64,000 nt of DNA from assembly GCA_963580285.1 (NCBI GenBank), contig OY757011.1, positions 96,889,650 through 96,953,649 of the forward strand, in the 5' to 3' direction. The stretch comes from Lucinisca nassula. Lineage: Eukaryota > Mollusca > Bivalvia > Lucinida > Lucinidae. The notes below the pieces were generated by a model. It had not been told where the DNA came from and made no database searches. It saw only the letters and a program-made list of their open reading frames with translations. Both the position numbers and the translations under genes were made by a program. Positions 46,346 to 55,820 of this stretch are shown here, one piece after another. How positions within the stretch are numbered: the first letter of the stretch is position 1; the number at the start of each line of letters is the position of its first letter.

Positions 46346-46443
46346 AGGTCTTAAAAAAGTGGCGTTTGCAAATGTCTTTATTGGTCGTTTAAGGATTAAT
46401 GCGCGGCTAATAAGGTATTGCGCGTACTGTACGAACACAGGAA

Positions 46444-46945
46444 ATAGAAGTAAAACAAAGATCATGAATCGATCTTACTCGGTCCATCAAAGACACCAAA
46501 GGGAAAGAAAGACAAACATGGAGCAACCAGACCATAATGGAAACCTAAACAAAGGAAGGCCATAAGGACAGTTACTTTCATACAAAATGGCCAAATGGCC
46601 ATCCAAAATAAAAAGACACAAGTGATACACACAGTAAGTAACAAACAACAACATTAATAAACCGCCACTGGGGGGCTTAAATCGATCGATTTTACATGGC
46701 CATAATCCTCGCCCTTACCTCTGTCGCGGTATACACTAATTTTGTTTAGTCCGCATGAGGGCTTCCTAACTCATCATTGTAACATCTCCGAGAACATACA
46801 AATAAAAAAACTACAGAGATGAAACAAGGTTGAGGACTCGACAGCATACAACAACAGAATTGCTGGAGCAAAAGAAAACTAACATTTAGACTCCGGGGGC
46901 CCGACCAAAGACGGGGATCGAGGTGCTTCTCCTCCACAACTTTCT
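46444..46945 (-). repeat. Penelope-type terminal repeat, partial
   Basis: AAGTAAAACAAAGATCATGA...CCACTGGGGGGCTTAAATCG...GGCCCGACCAAAGACGG. A ~45-bp segment (AGAAGAACCGCCTTGGAACG in other copies) is deleted at the CGCCACTGG junction. Confidence 0.8.
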
Positions 46946-47120
46946 TGCAGAATGTGTTGGTCAAAACCAAAATAAAAAAAGTAATCGCTGAAAAAAGCGC
47001 GGCAAAAAAGATATAATCAGTGACATGTAAAAGTAGATTTTGTTTAGATTGTCTTCTAACGTTTCAGAGTACGTGTTCCTAGTCAATAACGATGGAATAA
47101 ACAGTAAAATGCCTATATTA

Positions 47121-47190
47121 AGGCCACCTTTTCAACTGTTCCAAAGTGGTCTTTGAAACCACTTCTGAACAGTTCCAAAGGTGGTACTAG
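47121..47190. repeat. Hairpin ACCTTTTCAACTGTTCCAAA / GGAACAGTT-type
   Basis: CCACCTTTTCAACTGTTCCAAAGTGG... pairs with CCACTTCTGAACAGTTCCAAAGGTGG, about 70 bp. No coding sequence in 46946-47339. Confidence 0.7.
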
Positions 47191-47339
47191 ACCATAGAGA
47201 AGTGTGGCCGGACAACACGAAGAAAGAATAACAGCACCCTCTAAATAAGCTTTTAAAGCAGAATAAGTCTTAATTTTAGGTGGTCTTAATAGCGGAATTG
47301 CACCGTATATTTACTGTCGAGTTTTAAGGGGATTTGGTA

Positions 47340-47640
47340 CACCTTCAGGTGAGGCAACACCTGCAAAAGTGTTATAGAGTCCCATGTCAATAGGGGTCAA
47401 CTCTTTAAGGAAAGAATTTGCTCCTGGGGACCAAATTCTTTCCTTTAAGAGTTGACTCCTTTGTCCGCGGGACAGAGCTTAAAGAAAAGCGAACAGGAAG
47501 TTCCGAAAATTGTCTCCCTTTGAAACATGGCGGAAACATCAGCCAGGTGTTCCCAATCCGCTTAAGGCTTTGAACACTTTTGGAACAATAACAACTTGTT
47601 CGATGCAGTTCTATCAATTGAGGAGTGTTCATAGATACAG
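47340..47640. mobile_element. MITE with AAAGAATTTGCTCC hairpin, copy 1
   Basis: GTCAACTCTTTAAGGAAAGA...GGAGC-type hairpin at 47396-47450 within TGTCAATAGGGG and CCTTTGTCCGCGGGAC. The flank AGTTCCGAAAATTGTCTCCC matches the complement of 50380-50420. Copy 2 at 50330-50530 is inverted. Confidence 0.7.
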
Positions 47641-47793
47641 ACCAGAATGATTTGTTTTTTGATGTTCTATAGAATGCAGCTATGTTTTATGTTTTTATCA
47701 GAATTGCTTCATCTAGCCGATTGAAATGAGTGCACACAAGATACCTTTTGAAGATTAAATGAGAAAAATCCCTGTTTACAGTCGAACGTTGAC

Positions 47794-47925
47794 AGGGATC
47801 GCAGGATCGATCCCGGGCTTCTCCAGACTTTCGGATGAGTCTTTAAACCGAGGTCCCGTCTCCGTATGACCTTAGCTGTTGGTGGGACGTAAAACTAAAA
47901 CTCACTCACTCACTCACTCACAGTC
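47794..47925 (+). mobile_element. tRNA-type SINE, 5'-truncated, (ACTC)n tail
   Basis: GCAGGATCGATCCCGGGC (box B) through TTTCGGATGAGTCTTTAAAC and TTAGCTGTTGGTGGGACGT to CACTCACTCACTCAC. Same family as 28165-28342. Confidence 0.75.
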
Positions 47926-47995
47926 GAACGTTGATGGATGACCATGCGGGAATCTGTTTAAGACAGTGGTTTTGTTTGTTTGACTTGAGGTTATA

Positions 47996-49962
47996 CCACG
48001 GGTGGTAATCAGGGGAACTAACTCGAAAATGAGTCAATGGAAATTTGTTACCTCGACACATCCGGGAACTCTCGAGCTAGCTCCATCACCAGAAAATTTG
48101 TAAACAAAGGTAGATCTCGAAGAGTTTTATCACCATTTTATTTCTTTGTAAGCTACTTATAAAAAAAAAATCCGACAATGCAGTGCCAAATAGAAATTAT
48201 TTAACTTTGTACCCGCTAGAATTTGCCATGGGAATTTGCCACGCTGGAGTATGAATGAAAGGAAACTTTTTATCACGGACCTGAAAAATTGTCTATTTAT
48301 GTCAACACGGAGATTGTGGCCTACGAATTTTTTCATTTTCCGTCGAAAGTACGCCCTTCACACCCCCAGAAGCAACATCCCTACTGAAATGAAACATGGA
48401 CAGTTTGAAAAAAGCAAAACTCTTGGCCGTGATAACGTAACAAGCGACTTATAACGAAATTACTGTCCGAGCTAGTCTTCTCGACAATGAGACAGTTCAC
48501 TCGACATGGAGATAGTCCCTCATAAACGAAGATGAAACATTCATCAGATGACTGGGGCCTGATTCGATGTCTTTCTATGGAACCACCCAGTTTATCCAAC
48601 TGGTTTCTTTATCTCTGGCTGGTGGGCCTGGTGGTTTAGTGTGCTGTCTGTCTGGTTGAACCATTTAGCTGCAAACTCAAATTGAGATTTGACATGATAC
48701 ATTGTTATATTGAATTTTCGGTTTTCTTATCAGATGGGCGCTTTTGCAAGGAAAAGGTTCCAAAGGACTATTCCTGAGCAGAAAAAATACCAGACAAGCA
48801 ACCAAAAAATATATTCCTGTGCTAGAAAAGAAACGTATATTATAATGGCGCCTTTTTACTTTTTATTCCCTAGATTATTATAGTTAGTCATGAATCATTT
48901 GACTAAGTATCATCCTTAAATTTTGAGTATTATATCCGATAGAGGATCTACTTAAAATGCCTTTTTACGAATATAACTAACCCTACTTTTTGGCATCGGC
49001 AATATAATTCATGGGTATCACTAGTTCGAGCCTTTGATTAAGTGATATCAATAAGTAAACTTACTTTCAGAAACGACAATTTTGCATATTTCTTCCCTCT
49101 AACTTATGATTCAACATCCATCCATCCATTGATCCGTTCTAAATAGGGAGGGGGCGAAGCAACTAGGTGGGCGAAACGACTCAGTGGGGGGGGGGGGGGG
49201 GGGGTGGGGGGGGGGGGCGAAAATACCAGGCATTGGGGCGAAACAACTAGGGATGCAAAATGGGGGCGAAACGACCAGGGAGAACGATGTGGCGGGGGAC
49301 GTCTTTGGGGGCATAGTATCTTGTTACCCCAGTAGCCAGGGGTTAAGAAACCAGTTGGATAAACTGCTATGGACCATAGAAATACATCGAATCAGTCCGC
49401 AGTCATCAGATGAATGTTTATATCTTCGTTCTTTGAGGGCACAACATGTATCTCCATGTCGAATAAACTAGCTCCTTGTCGAGAAGACTCTAACTCGGAC
49501 AGTAATTTCGTCGCAAGTTACGTAATCACGGCCAAAATTTTTTGCTTATTTCATACTTTCCATGTTTCATTTCTCTAGGGATGTTGCTTGGGGTGGGGGG
49601 GAGTGAATGGCGTACTTTTGACGGAAAATGAAAAACCAAATGCCAAAATCTCCGTGTTGATATAAATTGACAATTTTTCAGGTCTGTGATAAAAAGTTTC
49701 CTTTCATTCATACTCCAGTGATGCAAATTTCCATGGCAAATTCTAATAGGGTACAAAGTTAAATCAGTTCTATGTGGCACTGCATTGCCGGATTTTTTTT
49801 ACAAATAGCCTACAAAGAAAAAATGGTGAAAAAACTCTCTCAGAGTTACCTTTGTTTACTTGTTTTCTGGGGATGGAGCTAGCTCGAGAGTTCCCGGATG
49901 TGTCGAGGGAACAAATTTCCATTCACACATTTTCGAGCTAGTTCCCCTGATTACCACCCGTG
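47996..49962. mobile_element. Large foldback element, ~615-bp inverted arms, 736-bp loop
   Basis: Left arm 47996-48608 starts CCACGGGTGGTAATCAGGGG; right arm 49345-49962 ends CCCCTGATTACCACCCGTG. Matching landmarks include GGAAACTTTTTATCAC, TGGAGTATGAATGAAAG and CATCAGATGA. The loop holds a G-run (49186-49217) and no open frame with a domain. It splits a family G copy: GACTTGAGGTT is before it and GTTTACGTAACCGTCAACAC after it. No transposase is encoded. Confidence 0.85.
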
Positions 49963-50222
49963 TTTACGTAACCGTCAACACTATACATGTCATTTGTGAG
50001 ACGTTGCTTCCGATTTTTTGGAACTTTTACCCGACATTGAGATGAAATGACATCTCAAGCCCTACCGCCCATAGAAACCGCTAGATTTAAAGGTTCGGTC
50101 CGACTCGCATCACTTTTCCTTGGCAGGCTTAGACCTAAGCTGTTTACCAGTACTCAAGATCGGTCGGTTTCAGCTCTGCGCGGAAGCACCGTGCAGCCCA
50201 GTCTATTTTTCCAGGCCTAGAT
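49963..50222 (+). repeat. SINE-like family G, part after foldback insertion
   Basis: ACCGTCAACACTATACATGT through GGAACTTTTACCCGACATTG to GCAGCCCAGTCTATTTTTCC. Its first ~20 bp lie at 47972-47992 on the other side of the foldback. Confidence 0.75.
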
Positions 50223-50244
50223 GTAAAGACAGTGGTAGTTCTAG

Positions 50245-50312
50245 CTATATATTCATTAGAATCGGCTCATCGAGGAGGTTCTAGTGATTCTAATGAGCAC
50301 GCACAGCATTTA
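50245..50312. repeat. Hairpin variant TTAGAATCGGCTCATCGAGG
   Basis: ATTCATTAGAATCGGCTCAT...GATTCTAATGAGCACGCACA is a decayed form of the hairpin at 8002-8066. Confidence 0.7.
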
Positions 50313-50329
50313 TTTGTACGATAAAAGAA

Positions 50330-50530
50330 AACAATATCCCTTAAGGGGAATGGGAACACCTAGCAGTTTTTGCGCCATTTTTAAAGGGAGACAACTTTCG
50401 GGACTTCTTGTACCCTTTTCTGTAGAGCCTGTCCCACTGGAAAAGGGTCTACTCTTAAAGGAAAGAATTTGCTCCTTAGGAGCAAATTCTTTCCGATAAG
50501 AGTTGACCCCTATTGACGTGGGAGACAAAT
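50330..50530. mobile_element. MITE with AAAGAATTTGCTCC hairpin, copy 2
   Basis: GTCTACTCTTAAAGGAAAGA and its complement around GCTCCTTAGGAGC, then GAGTTGACCCCTATTGACGT. The copy is inverted relative to 47340-47640. Confidence 0.75.
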
Positions 50531-51005
50531 ACTTTTGCAAGAGTTGCCTACCCTGTAGGCGTTCGCATTTCCCTTAATTGTCTCTATTTCGTATTTGAAG
50601 GAATTCTATGCATACTCAAGAACGGATTCGACTTCCCCATGGTAAACGCGTCATCGGAGTTCGATCCACCGAAGTTCTGCAGTATGTGTTACCGGGCGCT
50701 ATGGGTAGATTTTTTATAAAGACCCAAGAACGAACTGCGGTAAACGTGCCATCAGTCTGCGCGCCATTACTGTTTAACGTCGAATCTTGGACTGTAATAA
50801 CGCCATGTATATGTAATAAATTCGGTAATCCACTGGTGGATTAAATATGCAAATTGGTTAGATACGCCCCCATAAAGTTACACGTACGACGTCCTTAACG
50901 AGGTCGCGTTTACTTATGGCGGAATATTGACATTTGCGTTAAAAATCGTGAATAAATTCGTGCCCATATATTTTTAAATTTGTTAAACTCGCTGAGGAAA
51001 TTGAA
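50531..51005. other. pogo-like MITE debris and unannotated sequence
   Basis: AGTTCGATCCACCGAAGTTC (about 50659) and AACTGCGGTAAACGTGCCAT are decayed pieces of the pogo-like ends at 7862-8206. 50805-51000 shares AATAAATTCGGTAATCCACT and related words with 52897-53287. Confidence 0.5.
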
Positions 51006-51485
51006 TAACAAGAGTTGGCAGAAGGCAACCAAGCTCGCCTATAGGGGCTTAAGTTGAACGAGTTATCCAAATAAAATTTCAATTATGCAGCTTTATTTTC
51101 CAAAAATGACATTTTGTTTTGTAAAAGAGCTCCAAAGACTGCAGCAATTCATACCTAACATTTGTGTGAAGTACTACAGCGCTGACAAAGGTTTTCTTAA
51201 AATAGACAGTGACATTGGCCTTGAGCCCAGGACTCCTAAAGAGATAACAGTTTGATATACGCAACATTTGAGTGCGTGTGTGCGTGCATGCATGCATGCG
51301 TGAGTGCATGCAAGGGAGAATAAAGGTAATATATTACTTTGAAAAAAGGTTAACCAAAAGGTAAACCTCGTACGACGCCCGCCCGCCCGTCCGCCCGTCC
51401 GCTCGACGCCAGTCCGGACATCGCTATTTTAAAAAAATACGTCCAAACCAAGCTCGCCTATAGTGGTTTTTCCTCAACTCGTTTG
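51006..51485 (+). mobile_element. Pearl-like element, AACAAGAGTTGGCAG 5' end, short
   Basis: AACAAGAGTTGGCAGAAGGC...AAGCTCGCCTATAGGGGCTT matches the 5' end at 55821. One decayed core unit (GACATTGGCCTTGAGCCCAG) and a (GCCC/GTCC)n patch at 51376-51405 follow. The 3' end is not clear. Confidence 0.55.
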
Positions 51486-51523
51486 ATAAATACAATAATA
51501 CATGAACACTCACATCACGTGAA

Positions 51524-51794
51524 CAAGTCCGTGAAATAAGGATCCCCTAAACCCCACTTTATATAGAGAAATCTGGGGTTTTCTTGGGTATACATTATTA
51601 TTCTTATTACTGTACCGAGACATAGGTTGTTGGTACTCGTTAGAACCGCCTCAATGAGGCGGTTCTAACGAGCACCCACAACCTATGTTTGGAATATAAG
51701 TAAGAAAAATATCACAAATTTTCATAGGGAAAGTAGCCATTTTGGAGATATTAAAAAATGCACCATATCAAACGTGTGTGTTATCGTAATGATA
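51524..51794. mobile_element. Palindromic MITE, subfamily B, 29 bp from a splice donor
   Basis: GTCCGTGAAATAAGGATCCC, TTAGAACCGCCTC AAT GAGGCGGTTCTAA with GGTTGTTGGTACTCG/CGAGCACCCACAACC arms, and TGTGTTATCGTAATGAT. The transporter donor GT is at 51822-51823. Confidence 0.88.
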
Positions 51795-51823
51795 ACTTTG
51801 ATAAATAGAGGATAAATGCTTAC

Positions 51824-52855
51824 CATTTAAAGGCGCTGCAGCTGCTGTGAGAATCCCTGACAGAGACATGATAAGCCCGAAAGCTATAGGAAAGGCCGCT
51901 GGATCCACCAGCCTAATAGCAACGACAGATGACGATGATATCGCCCCGCCTACGGACAACCCGGCAAGGCAACAGCCAAACATCATTATCGCATAATCCG
52001 ATGAGAGAAGCACGGATAGCTGTCCTAAGACACCAAGAATAGCACAGACGACTGGGAAAAGCAAAGGGTTTACCCTCTGTGACTGTTGTAATAGCCCCGG
52101 TAGTAACCTGCCCAGTATACTAGTTAGGAAATACGGCAGGAATGCAGACAGCCCTTCCTCGGAACTAAAACCTTTTGTTGTAAATATATCAACTACAACG
52201 GCAATAAAACCATTAGCAAATGAAACTACTAAACTATCCCCTATAAGAAACAGAATGTAACCCTTATCTTGAAATAGCTTTCTGCAACAATGTAATGCTT
52301 CTTTAAAAGTTTGTGATATGTTTCCTGAAAAATTGCTGTAATTCTTCCCGACGTCACTTTCCGTATGACAGGCGTGTTTCCCCGTTAGCTTATAAATCGC
52401 TTGCCCCTTGTAATTGTAGTATAAACGTTCATTTTTGTCACGCATGTTGTTTTCAAATAAAATTTTGTGTGTCTTAGAAAAGTCATTATTGACATTATAT
52501 TTCTTTGGCACAAGTAAAGGCGTTCGTTCAGTGACAACAATTTCATGTTCTGAAAAGGAAGGCATAATGTCAACATTTTGGCGTTTGACTGTAAACGTCT
52601 CGCCTAAGTACTTGCGTGCAGGTCCAGAATATAACATACATGCTCCAAAACTGTTCAGAAATAGCCCGCCGATGACAAGAAATGTACCTTGTAATCCGTA
52701 AAGGTCGTACAGAAACGTTAGCAAATAGGGATAGAACACTCCAGCGATCCCAACGCCAGTTTGAACTGCCGCCAATGCCAACGATTTGCCGGGTTCCTCA
52801 AAGTAGTTGGCAACTGAAACGGTACTACTGACATACATAAAGGCAACGCCGATGC
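51824..52855 (-). CDS. SLC16-like transporter, central exon (TM4-TM11)
   Basis: A 1032-bp exon between acceptor TTGTTTCAG (52856) and donor GTAAGC (51823), both phase 1. The peptide begins (G)IGVAFMYVSSTVSVANYFEE. YFEEPGKSLALAAVQTGVGIAG corresponds to the TM5-region signature of monocarboxylate transporters (YFxKRRxLAxGxAxxGxxxG). Hydrophobic helices follow for TM5-6, then a long polar loop of about 110 residues and five helices (GYILFLIGDSLVV to GLIMSLSGILTAAAAP). TM8 carries ILGRLLPG: the conserved Arg is present, but the Asp four residues before it in proton-coupled MCT1-4 is Ser. The loop contains ERTPLL, an acidic dileucine-type sorting motif. A plasma-membrane or endosomal transporter of unknown substrate is the safest reading. 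Confidence 0.88.
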
Positions 52856-52896
52856 CTGAAACAAGAATGTTGACACATTATATTATTTCTTACTCA

Positions 52897-53287
52897 TTTT
52901 ATCATATGACGTCGCGTCTGATAATGTAATAACGCCATTTAATAAATAGAGGGTCTTACATTAGTAGTCATGTTTTTCTGAATTTATTAAACGAGTTAGT
53001 AAGTCAGTTTTGCCGAGCATTTTATCCTTTTTAGCTCAACGAATTTAATAAATTCAATAATGCATGAGCACGAATGCAAGATTCTATTTATCATATCACA
53101 TTTAAAATGCATTTTATTCACCACTGTTTTACAAAAAAATGTCAGCATTCCGCCATTAGTTAAAGACGTCGTACATGTAACGTTAAGGGACGTTTCTAAC
53201 TAAATTACATATTTAATTCACTAGTGGATTACCGAATTTAATACATGACGTTATTACATTCTCAGACACGACGTCATATGATAAATT
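52897..53287. mobile_element. MITE with ATCATATGACGTCG termini
   Basis: ATCATATGACGTCGCGTCTG...AATGTAATAACGCC is mirrored by ACGTTATTACATTCTCAGAC...GACGTCATATGAT. The interior is AT-rich and non-coding; a relative lies near 50805. Confidence 0.8.
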
Positions 53288-54257
53288 CGGTAATTCACTA
53301 GACAGACTTTTGATTGTCCTTGATGAACGTCTATGTTATGTTTACTTGCTAGATCGTCGCACTGAGGCTTTTCTACTGAGTCAAACATTCTAACACAACC
53401 CGCCTATATCGGCAACGGGAACAAACCTGCAATATTAATTACATTTCCAGTGTCTAATGTAAACCTATAGAAAACAATGTAGTTCATACTTCCATGAACG
53501 CATCGAGTCACATGAATTTCAGTGACATCAAGTGAGGTCAGCCTAAACCATGGTTCTCTACGGGCGTTGATGACGTCACGCCGTTCCGTTTTTTTGTAGA
53601 AAAACAGCCTGTAAATGTTTCTCAGGTTTAAAACGGTTGCCCTATAAGCATTTTTTCGCCCAGTGATGAGGGGCAAATATTGTAAATATAAAAAATAAAC
53701 ATACTTTTTCTGCTTTTCATGCAAGTATGAAAGACAGCGGGTCGCTAGCAAAGTTTACAAGAACGCTTCGGGGTTCATTTACTTTGCACGTGACCCACTT
53801 CGTTCATATTTCCATGAACATCAGAAAAATAGATTACAATTCTTAAATAAATCACAGGCAAGAAGAGCGTGACGCGAGTAGCCGACGTTTTATGACGTCA
53901 CTCCTAGATTATTGACGTTTGACGAAGTACAACACCATTTTATCGCATCGAACACGTTTCAAAGGGAGATAAATGCATGTGTAACGGTCAGAAACTTTGG
54001 CGGTATTTCTTCCAAAGAAAGGCGAAAGTTTGGGAGAATTTGAAGGAAACAACATTATTGTGTTAGGTCATTTTGGAGAATTTAGGTCATTTTGTCGGTA
54101 AGTAGTAAGTATAAAAATCACTCGCGCTACGTGCTCGTGCTTTGTTCTACTTTACAAGTGACCACCGAACTGTGATTTATTACTCAACAAATTGCAGTTA
54201 GAGCTGGTCTATTTCTTAAACAAACCATTAATTGATAGAAGGTTGAAAAGCCCATAA

Positions 54258-54539
54258 CACCACGAAAACACGCCTATATAATGCTTACCCCCTCGAACCC
54301 AACTTTTATATAGGGAAACTGGGGTTTGTAGGGGTAAACCTTATTTTTCTTATTTCTGCTCCAAAATATAAATCGTGGGTACTCGTAAGAACTGCCTGGA
54401 TGAGGCGGTTCTACCGAGTACCCACAATCTATATTTTGAGCAGAAATAAGAAAAATATCACAATGTTTCAGCTTAAAATATTCGTTCTTTCGGCGGTAAA
54501 TTTTACAGTGCTTTTGTATAGGCGTGTTTTCGTAATGAT
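54258..54539. mobile_element. Palindromic MITE, subfamily A
   Basis: CACCACGAAAACACGCCTAT, AAACTGGGGTTTGTAGGGGT, GTGGGTACTCGTAAGAACTG...GGCGGTTCTACCGAGTACCC and TATAGGCGTGTTTTCGTAAT. Confidence 0.9.
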
Positions 54540-54677
54540 GCCTCTTTGATCTTGGACGTTCATTGATATTCAGTGGTTTGAACAAACCCTGTTCAAAACA
54601 AAATTCTGTCCTATTAATTGAAGTTCGATCTAACCCATGTCCTGCTGAATAATTATTTTTGCCACGGCCATTTCTGG

Positions 54678-54997
54678 TCGGCCCCCACCCGTCGGGGTTC
54701 GAAGAAATAGATGGGTTGCATGATGCGGAGAGTTGAAACTGACCACACACGAGTACTGGTAAAACGGAAGAGGATCTAAGCACGCCCAGGCAAACCGGTG
54801 CGAGTCGGACCGTCCATACTTTTAAACCCTATTGGTTTCATTGGGCGCAGATACATGTAAGCCTTTGGGTTTCATTTGGGAGGCAGGGCTTGAGATGTCA
54901 TTTCATCTCAAGATCGGGTCAAAGTCCCACAAAATTAGAAGCAACGTATCCAAAATGACCTATACAGTGTTGACGGGGACGTTAAACCTCAAATGAC
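54678..54997 (-). repeat. SINE-like family G copy
   Basis: GGCCCCCACCCGTCGGGG-like head, GCACGCCCAGGCAAACCGGT, GAGATGTCATTTCATCTCAA, and GACGGGGACGTTAAACCTCA at the tail. It abuts an opposite-strand copy, forming an inverted pair. Confidence 0.85.
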
Positions 54998-55168
54998 ATC
55001 TCAAGCCCTGTCGCCCAATAAAACCAATAGGGTTTATAAGCATGGACGGGCCGACTCGTACCGCTTTGCCTGGGCAGGCTTACATCCTCAAAGCGTTCTA
55101 CCAGTACTCTAGTGCGGACGGTTTCAGCTCTGCGTGGGAGCATCATGCAGCCCATATATTTTTACTCT
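54998..55168 (+). repeat. SINE-like family G copy, 5'-part, inverted
   Basis: ACATCTCAAGCCCTGTCGCC...GGCAGGCTTACATCCTC...CATCATGCAGCCCATATA. It begins exactly at the tail of the preceding copy. Confidence 0.8.
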
Positions 55169-55222
55169 GCGGCATGAAATATGATAACAATCAAATATAA
55201 TATTTCACAAGAAAAAACACAC

Positions 55223-55366
55223 CTGAAATGATTCCAAGAACTATAATTAAGAAGTAAATTGACTCTGCAAAATACGAAACTGCGTATCCAAGAGACGCCA
55301 GAACGGCACCGATTAATGATACTTTCCGGCATCCTAATAGTTTCACTATCAGACCAGTAATTAATC
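55223..55366 (-). CDS. SLC16-like transporter, 144-bp exon (TM2-TM4)
   Basis: Acceptor CTTTTCAG (55367-55368) and donor GTGTGT (55222) bound 144 bp, phase 1 on both sides. The peptide (G)LITGLIVKLLGCRKVSLIGA continues through ASLGYAVSYFAESIYFLIIV to LGIISG. This gives the TM2 end, the short basic TM2-TM3 loop typical of MFS proteins (VKLLGCRK) and TM3 with the start of TM4. Vertebrate SLC16 genes have, from memory, a 144-bp exon at this position. Joining to the exon at 51824-52855 restores IISG-IGVAFMYV, the expected TM4 sequence. The exon(s) with TM1 and the PDGGWGW-type motif were not found up to 64000. A palindromic MITE begins about 26 bp upstream of the acceptor. Confidence 0.85.
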
Positions 55367-55392
55367 CTGAAAAGAGATGACCTTCAGTAAAG

Positions 55393-55705
55393 TACATCAC
55401 GATAATAAGTCCGTGAAACGGAGACCTCTATAAACCCCACTTTATATAGAGAAAAGTGGGGTTTACGGGGGCGGTATACATTATCTGCCTTATTTTTGCT
55501 CAAAAACATAGATTGTGGGCACTCGTTAGAACCGCTAGAGGCGGTTCTAACGAGCATCCACACTCTATGTAATGAGGTGGTTCTAAGGAGTACCCGCAAT
55601 CTATGTTTTTGAGCAAAAATAAGAAAGATATGAAAGGTCCGAGTAATAATCACCTCTGTAAACCCCACTTTAAATATATAAACCTGGGGTTTACAGGGGT
55701 ACATT
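55393..55705. mobile_element. Palindromic MITE, subfamily B, with rearranged double core
   Basis: GTCCGTGAAACGGAGACCTC, AGAACCGCTAGAGGCGGTTC, then a second half core (TGAGGTGGTTCTAAGGAGTA) and AACCTGGGGTTTACAGGGGT. It appears to combine two copies. Confidence 0.75.
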
Positions 55706-55820
55706 ATGAAAACACGCCTAGACAAATACATAGCAAATTGTTTCGCCGAAAAAAAATGAAGATTTTATGAGGAAAAATGGTGATATTTTGCTTATTTCTG
55801 CCGAGCAGAAATAAGAAAAA
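55706..55820. mobile_element. Palindromic MITE, subfamily A, left half, central hairpin lost
   Basis: ATTATGAAAACACGCCTAGA, then TTATTTCTGC joined directly to CGAGCAGAAATAAG. The ~80-bp central palindrome is missing. The right half resumes at 57871 after the element at 55821-57870. Confidence 0.8.

Larger units (their letters stand above)
7515..51823 (-). other. Inferred ~44.3-kb phase-1 intron of the transporter gene
   Basis: Donor AATG|GTAAGC (51824/51823) and acceptor TTTTAG|GC (7515/7514) are the nearest family-consistent splice sites, and the codon is restored as GGC (Gly). No other transporter exon was recognised between them. The interval is almost entirely transposable elements and tandem repeats. 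An assembly misjoin is the main alternative. Confidence 0.7.
52856..55222 (-). other. Transporter intron, 2.37 kb
   Basis: Phase-1 GT-AG intron (CAG|GTGTGT donor at 55222, TTTCAG acceptor at 52856). It contains the MITEs and SINE-like copies listed separately. The 115-residue minus-strand frame at 53404-53751 lacks a recognisable domain. Confidence 0.85.

Noticed and set aside
53404..53751. 115-residue minus-strand open frame in the transporter intron
   Set aside because: No domain or homology recognised, and phase does not fit an extra transporter exon.
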